From Clostridia bacterium (lineage in GTDB: Bacteria; Bacillota; Clostridia; Christensenellales; Aristaeellaceae), in NCBI GenBank assembly GCA_030526935.1, contig JAUNBY010000071.1, positions 1 to 10,696 on the forward strand: a stretch of DNA of 10,696 nucleotides, written 5' to 3'. The first letter of the stretch is position 1, and each line of letters starts with the position of its first letter. Positions 1 to 6,078 of the stretch are shown in pieces. Below the pieces are notes generated by a model that saw nothing but the letters and a program-made list of their open reading frames with translations, searched no databases and was not told where the DNA came from. The position numbers and the translations under genes are program-made.

Positions 1-582
1 AATATTTTGCCTTATCTGACGTCCTCCATTGCGTTAGGCATGATTTTTTCCATACTCTTTGACGCCAATTTTGGAGGAATTAATAACTTTCTAAGAGCGA
101 TAGGCGTTGCCAATCCCCCTAATTGGATAAGCAAACCATGGCCCGCGCGATTCATGGTCGCCATGATAACTGTATGGCGTTTTGCGGGATACACATCGGT
201 GCTTTTCCTTGCGGGAATTACCAACATTAGTCCTGAAATCTCAGAGGCCGCGGAAATCGACGGCGCCAACGCATTACAGAAGACCACAAGAATTGTTTTG
301 CCCCTTTTGCGACCCATAACGAATTTTGTCATTATCACTACTATGATCGGATGCTTCCAGATTTTTGAGGAGCCATTTATGATCTTCAAGGTCATGGGTA
401 AACTTGTCGGCGGACCTCAGAATGCGGTTTTAAGCGGCATGTGGCTTTTCTACGATACGGCGTTTGGAACGACCATGCGTTACGGCTACGGCAGTGCCAT
501 TGCGGTTGCGTTGATTATATTCATTGCCATTTTGACATTCATTGTCAACAAGTTGCTGAAAATCGGGGGTGATAAGACATGA
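1..582 (+). CDS. Carbohydrate ABC transporter permease, MalF/UgpA type (5' partial)
   Basis: Inner-membrane subunit of a CUT1-family sugar importer. It pairs with the next gene's product to form the translocation path and is driven by a cytoplasmic MsmX/MalK-type ATPase. The reading frame is open from base 1, so the gene starts upstream; the TTG at base 7 is just an internal Leu codon. About 193 C-terminal residues are visible, roughly two thirds of a normal 290-310 aa subunit. They begin in a membrane helix with the family's LPYLTSSIALGMIF-like segment. The EAA loop that docks on the ATPase is clear at 244-315 (EAAEIDGA, then LPLLRP), and the last helix ends in a short basic tail. The stop overlaps the next start by 4 bp (ATGA), which implies translational coupling. 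Family and role are secure. The substrate is inferred only from the GH105-like neighbour. Confidence 0.93.
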   Translation, partial: NILPYLTSSIALGMIFSILFDANFGGINNFLRAIGVANPPNWISKPWPARFMVAMITVWRFAGYTSVLFLAGITNISPEISEAAEIDGANALQKTTRIVLPLLRPITNFVIITTMIGCFQIFEEPFMIFKVMGKLVGGPQNAVLSGMWLFYDTAFGTTMRYGYGSAIAVALIIFIAILTFIVNKLLKIGGDKT

Positions 583-1430
583 CGAAAAAAACAAGCGTTA
601 TCAAACCTCGCGTTCGTTTGCGTGGCGGAAAGCTGATTGCGGTAATAGCATTGATTCTGATCTCTCTGGTTGCGATATTCCCATTTTGGACCATGTGCAT
701 GATGAGCACCTATTCCACCGCCGACATCTATAAAGGTGTCAAAATATTACCGGGCGATTACTTTATTGAAAATATCAAGTCGCTCATGCAGATCGACTAT
801 GGAACCTATTACGGTAATTCTTTCATTGTCGCAATTGCTACATCGGTACTGGCGGTTTTCGTATCGGCTATGGCGGGCTATGGCTTTGCAAAATATCGCT
901 TTCGTGGACGCACGATGCTTACAGGCGTAGTTATGTTGACGCTGATGGTTCCGGTTCAGCTGGGCATCGTAGGACTGGTTATAGAAATGAAAGCTTTTGG
1001 ATGGCTCAATACATTGCTGCCACTGATCGTGCCTAACTGCGCGAGCGCCTTCGGCGTTTACTGGTTAAGTCAATTTACGGGCGAAGCCGTTCCCGACGAG
1101 GTAATCGAGAGCGCGCGCATTGACGGATGCGGTGAATTTCACGCGTTTTTACATATCGCGCTTCCGTTTATGTTCCCGGCTTGTACGGCGCTTTTGCTTA
1201 TATCTTTTCTTGGTTCCTGGAACGCGTTCTTTGCCCCGTCCATTCTTCTGACCAACAATAAGCTTTTCACGCTGCCGCTGGGTATCCGCCAACTGGCTAC
1301 ACAGTATCGCTTTGACACCGGAGCGCAGATATGCGGCCTAACATTTGGCACAATACCGATGTTGATTGTTTTTTCGCTGTTTTCAAAATATCTTATCACC
1401 GGTATGAGTGCGGCAGCCGTAAAGGGATAA
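579..1430 (+). CDS. Carbohydrate ABC transporter permease, MalG/YtcP type
   Basis: Second permease subunit of the CUT1 sugar importer. It is 283 aa, the usual family length. Six hydrophobic segments are visible, at about residues 19-41, 79-101, 112-135, 145-165, 190-212 and 254-275. The EAA loop at about 172-200 reads VPDEVIESARIDGCGEF followed by a helix beginning ALPFMFP, the classic MalG-side form. The ATG lies within the stop of the preceding permease (4-bp overlap), so the two are co-translated and probably made in equal amounts. The ABC ATPase is not in this window; in Firmicutes it is often one shared MsmX-type protein encoded elsewhere. The following GH105-like hydrolase suggests uptake of unsaturated uronate-containing oligosaccharides, which is an inference from context. 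Confidence 0.95.
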   Translation: MTKKTSVIKPRVRLRGGKLIAVIALILISLVAIFPFWTMCMMSTYSTADIYKGVKILPGDYFIENIKSLMQIDYGTYYGNSFIVAIATSVLAVFVSAMAGYGFAKYRFRGRTMLTGVVMLTLMVPVQLGIVGLVIEMKAFGWLNTLLPLIVPNCASAFGVYWLSQFTGEAVPDEVIESARIDGCGEFHAFLHIALPFMFPACTALLLISFLGSWNAFFAPSILLTNNKLFTLPLGIRQLATQYRFDTGAQICGLTFGTIPMLIVFSLFSKYLITGMSAAAVKG

Positions 1431-1432
1431 CC

Positions 1433-1438
1433 AGGAGG
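1433..1438 (+). promoter_or_regulatory. Ribosome binding site of the GH105-like gene
   Basis: A perfect AGGAGG sits 4 bases before the ATG at 1443 and only 2 bases after the stop of the permease gene. It fixes the start and shows that the hydrolase belongs to the transporter operon. Confidence 0.8.
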
Positions 1439-1442
1439 ATGT

Positions 1443-2408
1443 ATGTTTGACCAAACACTGATGCAACGCGTGAAACTGGCTACGCTGGCAATGCAGCGCT
1501 ACAATTGGGAACAAGGCACAGTAGCGCAGGCGTTTTTGGAATCGGGAGACCTCGAAACAGCGATTTTGATGGCGCATGAAGCGGCTTACCGTCAGGACTC
1601 GCAAGGACGTTGCGGACAGATCGGTTCATCTACCGCATGCACCGATCCCTGTTCGATAGGCGAAACCCTTATTATCGCCGTTGAAAAAACTGGAGATAAT
1701 ATGATGAAAAACGCGCTGGATCGCCTTATCAGGTGGGCTGTTCAAGACGCTCCCCGCAATGCTGATGGAATCGTCTATCATCTTGACGATGCGCCGGAGT
1801 TCTGGGTGGATTCATTCTATATGCTTCCGCCGTTTCTGGCTCGCGCTGGTTATATAGATGAGGCCGTAACACAGATTGACGGCTATTGGAAAGCACTGTT
1901 TCATGAAAAGTATGGCTTATTATCTCACATATGGGATGATAGAGCCAGTCGATTTGTGAGGGAAGATTTTTGGGGCGTTGGCAATGGCTGGGCAATGGCA
2001 GGGCTGATACGCGTGATTTCACTGTTGCCTGACGAGCGCGAGGACGAACGCGAAAAGCTGGTCGGACGCCTTAAGCGTTTGCTTGACAGCGCGCTTTTGT
2101 ATCAGCGCTCCGACGGACTTTTTCACGATGTTTTGAATCGCCCCGATACCTTTGTGGAAACGAATTTCGCCCAAATGATGGCATATACTATCTTTCGTGG
2201 CGTTGCGTCCGGGGTTCTTTCACGCTGTTATTTAGCACCGGCGCGTCGAATGAGGGCGGCTGCGCTAGCTAAGGTTGACCACTATGGCCTTGTTCGCGAT
2301 GTTTGTGGCGCGCCAACATTTGACAGACCCGGCATAGCGCCTGAGGGACAGGCGTTTTGTCTCCTTATGCAAAGCGCGTGGCGTGATGGAGATTTCGAGG
2401 AAGTTTGA
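1443..2408 (+). CDS. GH105/GH88-like unsaturated glycuronyl hydrolase (YteR-like)
   Basis: Probable cytoplasmic enzyme that removes the unsaturated uronic acid from the non-reducing end of oligosaccharides left by polysaccharide lyases, by the hydration mechanism known for GH88/GH105. The 321 aa show the expected (alpha/alpha)6-barrel landmarks. These are an N-terminal WEQGTVAQAFLESGD helix, EFWVDSFYMLPPFLA at 119-133 with D123 at the place of the YteR catalytic Asp, an LLSHIWDD strand with H162, WGVGNGWAMAGL at 177-188, and a C-terminal DGLFHDVLNRPDTFVETN segment. There is no signal peptide, which fits intracellular action on imported oligosaccharides. It is somewhat shorter than YteR (about 370 aa), and its last conserved segment reads APEGQAFCLLM. 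Substrate could be rhamnogalacturonan, another pectic fragment or a glycosaminoglycan-type disaccharide. Family is confident, substrate is not. Confidence 0.88.
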   Translation: MFDQTLMQRVKLATLAMQRYNWEQGTVAQAFLESGDLETAILMAHEAAYRQDSQGRCGQIGSSTACTDPCSIGETLIIAVEKTGDNMMKNALDRLIRWAVQDAPRNADGIVYHLDDAPEFWVDSFYMLPPFLARAGYIDEAVTQIDGYWKALFHEKYGLLSHIWDDRASRFVREDFWGVGNGWAMAGLIRVISLLPDEREDEREKLVGRLKRLLDSALLYQRSDGLFHDVLNRPDTFVETNFAQMMAYTIFRGVASGVLSRCYLAPARRMRAAALAKVDHYGLVRDVCGAPTFDRPGIAPEGQAFCLLMQSAWRDGDFEEV

Positions 2409-2435
2409 GGATGTTGAGTTAATAAACGAAATACC

Positions 2436-2470
2436 AAGGGGCTTGTTTTTAGAACAGCCCCTTCCTTTTC
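2436..2470 (+). terminator. Rho-independent terminator of the sugar operon
   Basis: AAGGGGCTTGTT pairs with AACAGCCCCTT with a single bulged T and a 5-nt loop (stem 2436-2463), followed by CCTTTTC. It lies 28 bp after the hydrolase stop and ends the transporter/hydrolase operon. Confidence 0.85.
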
Positions 2471-2553
2471 AGGAATATTACGGGAGATAATCCTGCCCGG
2501 CGCGGATGTAGCGGGTAAAGGGCGTTCTCAAATTCTCCGCCGCAATTCGCCTA

Positions 2554-2582
2554 TTGATTTATCTTTTGGGATATGTTATTAT
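2554..2582 (+). promoter_or_regulatory. Probable sigma-A promoter of the TetR-family gene
   Basis: TTGATT (2554-2559) and TATTAT (2577-2582) are separated by exactly 17 bp, matching the housekeeping consensus at 4 of 6 and 5 of 6 positions. Transcription would begin near 2589, giving a leader of about 70 nt before the ATG at 2662. The TTG of the -35 box is also the first codon of the longest open frame, which argues against translation starting there. Confidence 0.6.
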
Positions 2583-2612
2583 GTATATGGTCGGTGGAAC
2601 GATTGCATATAC
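2583..2612. promoter_or_regulatory. Candidate operator: 7-bp inverted repeat downstream of the -10 box
   Basis: GTATATG (2583-2589) and its exact reverse complement CATATAC (2606-2612) flank 16 bp. The site directly follows the predicted -10 box and covers the likely transcription start, where a bound TetR dimer would block its own promoter. The wide spacer is unusual for TetR operators and the arms are AT-rich, so a chance match is possible. Confidence 0.3.
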
Positions 2613-2661
2613 TCGATGGCCGGCAACACTCATGAGCTATCCGACTATTATTAAGGATGTG

Positions 2662-3222
2662 ATGGCGACGGCCAGATTTACCAGACAGGCGATAATGGAC
2701 TCCTTTTTAAAGCTGTTGTGCGAGAAGCCCCTCGATAAAATCACTGTCAAGGACATCGTAGAGGATTGCGGGGTGAATCGCAAGACTTTCTATTACTATT
2801 TTCAGGATATATACGCTCTGGCGGATCAGGCGTTTCGCGCTCAGGTCGAAAAGATAAGCGAAGCGAATCCTACGGGCGAATATTCTCTAAGGGAGTCGAT
2901 AAAGGCGTTTGTTCGGTTTATCGAAAAAAACAGAACCGCCGCTATTCACACCTATCGCTCCATGGGATTTGGCGAAACCGGGCAATTGCTCTATCGCAAA
3001 TGCGTGGAAAACCTCCCGGAGTATATCAAAAAGCGTTTATCGCACAACGTGCCGGATGAGGACGTGGCGATCCTGTCGCAGGTTTACGCCTGCGCCATAT
3101 CGGGTATGCTCGTAAGGTGGATGGAAGGCGGTATGAACGAGGTTCCGTACCATATGATAGACAGGATTTTCGTGCTGATGGACGGCATGATAGACGTTGC
3201 GGAAAAAACCGGACGCGACTGA
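2662..3222 (+). CDS. TetR/AcrR-family transcriptional regulator (DhaS-like C-terminal type)
   Basis: One-component DNA-binding regulator of 186 aa from the chosen start, a normal TetR length. The N-terminal helix-turn-helix spans about residues 6-52: TRQAIMDSFLKLL, then ITVKDIVEDCGVNRKTFYYYF, the typical recognition helix ending in FYYYF. The remaining helical part includes a YACAISGMLVRWMEGGM helix, resembling the DhaS-type ligand/dimer domain. The start at ATG 2662 was chosen because AAGGA (2653-2657) lies 4 bases before it and the protein then begins just before the HTH. A frame open back to TTG 2554 would add 36 unrelated hydrophobic residues encoded across the promoter. The gene sits between two terminators and is its own transcription unit. 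Targets are unknown; its own promoter and the downstream HdeD/ftsH pair are candidates. Confidence 0.9.
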   Translation: MATARFTRQAIMDSFLKLLCEKPLDKITVKDIVEDCGVNRKTFYYYFQDIYALADQAFRAQVEKISEANPTGEYSLRESIKAFVRFIEKNRTAAIHTYRSMGFGETGQLLYRKCVENLPEYIKKRLSHNVPDEDVAILSQVYACAISGMLVRWMEGGMNEVPYHMIDRIFVLMDGMIDVAEKTGRD

Positions 3223-3244
3223 AATCCTTAATCCAATAAGCCTC

Positions 3245-3310
3245 AATACGGTCAAATAAAGCTAAGTGTTACAAAATACCACACAAGCTTGGATTTGACC
3301 GTATTTTTTT
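3245..3310 (+). terminator. Long composite hairpin terminator after the TetR gene
   Basis: AATACGGTCAAAT (3245-3257) is an exact 13-bp inverted match to ATTTGACCGTATT (3293-3305). The run TTTTTTT follows at 3304-3310. Inside the loop a second helix (AAGCT/AGCTT, then GTGT/ACAC) stacks on the first, so most of the 61 nt can fold into one rod. It starts 22 bp after the regulator's stop. The perfect lower stem also reads as AAAATACGG-like on the other strand only weakly, so it is called for the + strand. Confidence 0.75.
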
Positions 3311-3337
3311 ATGTCCCGAACGTATACAATAACATCG

Positions 3338-3348
3338 AAGGGAGGTGG
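3338..3348 (+). promoter_or_regulatory. Strong Shine-Dalgarno of the HdeD-like gene that overlaps the GTG start
   Basis: AAGGGAGGTGG is close to the full anti-Shine-Dalgarno complement. The first in-frame conventional start, GTG 3345-3347, lies inside it, which is too close for initiation from this site. An in-frame ATT at 3351 is 5 bases downstream of GGAGG and would be correctly spaced. A -10-like TACAAT (3325-3330) lies just upstream, but no convincing -35 partner was found. Confidence 0.55.
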
Positions 3349-3890
3349 CAATTACGAAAAGACTGAACAGAGCGAAGCGCCTGTACATAGGGGTTTGCCT
3401 TATGAGTATGCTGACGTCAATAGCGATAGCCGTATACCCTCAGATGGCGGCGCCGACTCTGTGCCGCGTAATAGGGGCAATCGCGATATTTACAGGCGCC
3501 GTCAAGCTCTACGGCTATTTTTCCTACGATTTGTACCGGCTGGCCTTTCAGTACGACTTGGCGCTCGGCGCATTCAGCGTGCTTCTCGGAATGGGAATGC
3601 TGTTTTTTCCGGGGCGATTCGTCGAGGCGATAGGCATGGCGGTCGGGCTGTTTGTAACGGGCGACGGCTTATTCTCCGTTCAGACCGCGGTTGAGGCCAA
3701 GCGCTTCGGGCTTTCCAAATGGTGGGTTGTTCTGATGGGCGGAACGATCGCCTCGGTATTCGCGGTGTTGCTTGTGTTCAATTGGAGTCAGCCGGCGATA
3801 TTACCGGCGCGACTGTCGGGAATAACCCTCGCCCTGGACGGCTTTCAGAATATAATCACAGCCCTCGTCACGATTCGAAATCATGATTAA
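3345..3890 (+). CDS. HdeD/DUF308-family six-helix membrane protein
   Basis: Integral membrane protein of 181 aa from GTG, or 179 aa if initiation is at ATT 3351. Six hydrophobic helices lie at about residues 14-32, 38-60, 68-88, 92-112, 126-146 and 153-175. They form three helix pairs, the repeated DUF308 layout, with Pro-containing turns (VYPQMAAP, FFPGRF) and the GITLALDGFQNIITALVTIR end typical of the family. HdeD of E. coli is linked to acid resistance, but most homologues have no proven function and this protein should not be given one. ftsH follows after a short gap with no terminator between, so the two are probably co-transcribed. The N-terminal start is uncertain because the Shine-Dalgarno overlaps the GTG. 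Confidence 0.85.
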   Translation: MAITKRLNRAKRLYIGVCLMSMLTSIAIAVYPQMAAPTLCRVIGAIAIFTGAVKLYGYFSYDLYRLAFQYDLALGAFSVLLGMGMLFFPGRFVEAIGMAVGLFVTGDGLFSVQTAVEAKRFGLSKWWVVLMGGTIASVFAVLLVFNWSQPAILPARLSGITLALDGFQNIITALVTIRNHD

Positions 3891-3949
3891 TCATAAGAAC
3901 GATGTATGATTCCCGGTCACCCGTTCCGCGCGGGGGCACAGAAAGACAT

Positions 3950-3954
3950 GGAGG
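3950..3954 (+). promoter_or_regulatory. Ribosome binding site that decides the ftsH start
   Basis: GGAGG lies 8 bases before ATG 3963. Two in-frame ATGs further upstream (3906 and 3948) have no such site, and 3948 overlaps the site itself, so 3963 is the likely start. Confidence 0.7.
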
Positions 3955-3962
3955 TATTGACT

Positions 3963-5795
3963 ATGAAGGAAGTCAAAAGGCCGAATAAGCCTATATGGAC
4001 CTATTACATGATAGCGCTGGTAGTGCTGTTTTTGCTCAACACGTTTTTATTCCCGTCCATACTTCAAACGCGCGTCACCGAGGTGGATTATGGCACGTTT
4101 CTGAAGATGCTCGACGCGAAGGAGATAACGACCGTGCAGGTCGAGAGCGACTATATTTACTTTATAACCGGGACGACGTCGGACACCGTATTTTATAAAA
4201 CCGCCGCGTTTAACGACGTGAATCTGGTTGACAGGCTCTACGCCTCGGGTTGCGAGTTCGGCCAGGTTGTGCAGCGTGAAATGTCGCCGCTGTTGCAGAT
4301 AATCATTTCGTGGTTCCTCCCGATTGTGATATTCGTCGCCATCGGGCAGTTCCTGACGAAGAAGATGATGGACAAGTCCGGAACCGGAGGCATGAGCGGA
4401 ATGCCCTTCATGCAGTTCGGCAAGTCCAACGCCAAGGTTTACGTAGCATCAACGACGAGCATTAAGTTCTCAGACGTCGCGGGCGAGGAGGAGGCCAAGG
4501 AAGCGCTAACCGAAATAGTTGACTTTTTGCACAATCCTGAAAAATACAAGTCCATAGGCGCGAAGCTTCCCAAGGGCGCGCTTTTGGCCGGCCCTCCCGG
4601 AACGGGCAAGACCATGCTCGCCAAGGCTGTCGCGGGCGAGGCGGGGGTTCCGTTCTTCTCGATATCCGGCTCAGAGTTCGTGGAAATGTTTGTAGGCATG
4701 GGCGCGGCGAAGGTGCGTGATCTGTTTAAACAGGCAAACGAGAAAGCGCCATGCATAGTGTTCATCGACGAGATAGACACCATAGGCAAGAAGCGCGACG
4801 GTCACGGCATAGGCGGAAACGACGAGCGCGAGCAGACGCTCAACCAGCTTCTTACCGAAATGGACGGCTTTGACGCGGGAAACGGCGTAGTGATACTTGG
4901 CGCTACGAACAGACCCGAGATGCTCGACCCGGCGCTGTTGCGTCCCGGCCGCTTCGACAGGCGCATACCGGTCGAATTGCCCGACCTCGAAGGCAGGGAA
5001 GCCATACTCAGGGTTCACGCGAAGAAAGTAGCTCTGGATTCAAATATAGATCTCGCGGCGATCGCGCGGGCTACCTCGGGCGCGTCGGGCGCGGAACTGG
5101 CCAATATGATAAACGAGGCCGCGCTGCGAGCCGTCAGGTGCGGGCGCGACAAGGTCAGCCAGGTCGATCTCGAAGAAAGCGTAGAGGTCGTCATAGCGGG
5201 CTATCAGAAGAAGAACAAGGTGCTCTCCGACAAAGAAAAGAAAATCGTCGCCTATCACGAGATAGGACACGCGCTGGTTGCGGCGCTCCAATCGGATTCG
5301 GCGCCCGTGACAAAGATAACCATAGTTCCCCGAACATCCGGAGCGCTCGGATATACGATGCAGGTTGACGAGGAAGAGCGAAACCTTATGAGCAAAGTTC
5401 AGCTCGAAAACAAGATCGCCACCCTGACCGGGGGGCGCGCGGCGGAGGAGTTAATATTCAATTCCGTCACCACGGGCGCGTCAAACGACATTGAACAGGC
5501 GACAAAGCTCGCGAGGGCGATGATAACCAGGTATGGCATGACGGAGGAATTTGGCATGGTGGCCCTTGAGACTATCACAAACCAATATTTGGGAGGGGAT
5601 ACGTCGCTGGCGTGTTCAGCCGAGACGAGCGCCCTCATAGACAAAAAGGTCGTATCGGTCGTTCGCGAGCAGCATGAAAGGGCGAAGAAGCTTCTAAGCG
5701 ACAACATTGAGAAGCTCAACGAACTGGCAAAGTTCCTCTACGAGCGTGAGACCATAACCGGCAAGGAGTTTATGGCCATACTTGATGATAATTAG
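3963..5795 (+). CDS. ftsH: ATP-dependent zinc metalloprotease FtsH
   Basis: Membrane-anchored AAA+ protease that unfolds and degrades membrane and short-lived regulatory proteins as a hexamer. From ATG 3963 it is 610 aa, a normal FtsH length. Order of parts: TM helix at about 12-31; small extracytoplasmic domain; second TM helix at about 109-131; Gly/Met-rich linker; AAA module with Walker A GPPGTGKT (210-217), pore motif FVG (243-245), Walker B VFIDEID (266-272) and second region of homology ATNRPEMLDPALLRPGRFDR (314-333) with both arginine fingers; and peptidase domain with HEIGH (432-436) and the downstream zinc-ligand Asp in SNDIEQAT (D509). All catalytic residues are present, so it should be active. 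The pore follows MFVGMGAAK rather than the commoner FVGVGASR, a mild variant. Many Clostridia have more than one ftsH, so this may be an accessory copy. Confidence 0.96.
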   Translation: MKEVKRPNKPIWTYYMIALVVLFLLNTFLFPSILQTRVTEVDYGTFLKMLDAKEITTVQVESDYIYFITGTTSDTVFYKTAAFNDVNLVDRLYASGCEFGQVVQREMSPLLQIIISWFLPIVIFVAIGQFLTKKMMDKSGTGGMSGMPFMQFGKSNAKVYVASTTSIKFSDVAGEEEAKEALTEIVDFLHNPEKYKSIGAKLPKGALLAGPPGTGKTMLAKAVAGEAGVPFFSISGSEFVEMFVGMGAAKVRDLFKQANEKAPCIVFIDEIDTIGKKRDGHGIGGNDEREQTLNQLLTEMDGFDAGNGVVILGATNRPEMLDPALLRPGRFDRRIPVELPDLEGREAILRVHAKKVALDSNIDLAAIARATSGASGAELANMINEAALRAVRCGRDKVSQVDLEESVEVVIAGYQKKNKVLSDKEKKIVAYHEIGHALVAALQSDSAPVTKITIVPRTSGALGYTMQVDEEERNLMSKVQLENKIATLTGGRAAEELIFNSVTTGASNDIEQATKLARAMITRYGMTEEFGMVALETITNQYLGGDTSLACSAETSALIDKKVVSVVREQHERAKKLLSDNIEKLNELAKFLYERETITGKEFMAILDDN

Positions 5796-5836
5796 AGAGG
5801 TATCCTTCGTTTGCGATGAGAGATTGGATGGTTGGG

Positions 5837-5863
5837 GGGAGCGCAATGCGCTCCCTCTTATTT
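5837..5863 (+). terminator. Hairpin after ftsH, possible terminator
   Basis: GGGAGCGC pairs perfectly with GCGCTCCC around an AAT loop (5837-5855), followed by TCTTATTT. It lies 42 bp after the ftsH stop. The U-tract is broken, so termination may be partial. Confidence 0.6.
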
Positions 5864-5883
5864 GATAGCATAGCTTACAGGAC

Positions 5884-5926
5884 AAAGGCCGCCGCTTATC
5901 CATGTATATATGGACGGCGGCTTTTA
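5884..5926 (+). terminator. Second hairpin downstream of ftsH, probable terminator
   Basis: AAAGGCCGCCG pairs with CGGCGGCTTTT (11 bp with one G-U), with an inner TCCAT/ATGGA helix in the loop. The A-rich left arm and T-rich right arm give a bidirectional terminator form. Confidence 0.6.
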
Positions 5927-5942
5927 CGCGCTGTATAACGAT

Positions 5943-5972
5943 AAAACTGCCGAACTCGCAACGGCAGTTTTT
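5943..5972 (+). terminator. Third hairpin downstream of ftsH, strong terminator
   Basis: AAAACTGCCG is an exact inverted match to CGGCAGTTTT around a 9-nt loop, ending in a run of five T. The symmetric A and T ends could stop transcription in both directions. Confidence 0.75.
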
Positions 5973-6078
5973 GTCAAAACCACGTTTTTAAATTCACAAA
6001 TCACTTTATGGCGTGACTAATAAAAAACAAAATCAGCCGCTAGAATAAAGCCAACCCAATAAATGGAGGTTTTAGAAG

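Larger units (their letters stand above)
5796..6078 (+). other. Intergenic region between ftsH and the exporter operon
   Basis: No gene is supported in these 283 bp. The first two thirds hold three hairpins, listed separately. The last part is AT-rich and should hold the exporter promoter. Weak candidates are TAGAAT at 6041-6046 and TAATAA at 6018-6023; neither has a well-spaced, good -35 box. GGAGG at 6065-6069, 9 bases before the adaptor ATG, is the ribosome binding site. Confidence 0.6.

Noticed and set aside
12..395. Minus-strand open frame of 127 codons opposite the first permease
   Set aside because: It lies antisense to a strongly conserved CUT1 permease segment including the EAA loop; no ribosome binding site or recognisable domain.
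3295..3330. Possible promoter TTGACC with TATACA/TACAAT before the HdeD-like gene
   Set aside because: The spacing is 22-24 bp, too long for a sigma-A promoter, and the TTGACC is part of the terminator stem.
3311..3694. ATG-started open frame of 127 codons overlapping the HdeD-like gene
   Set aside because: It is Arg/Gly-rich with no hydrophobic or domain pattern, has no Shine-Dalgarno before its ATG, and is fully explained as a shifted frame of the six-helix protein.
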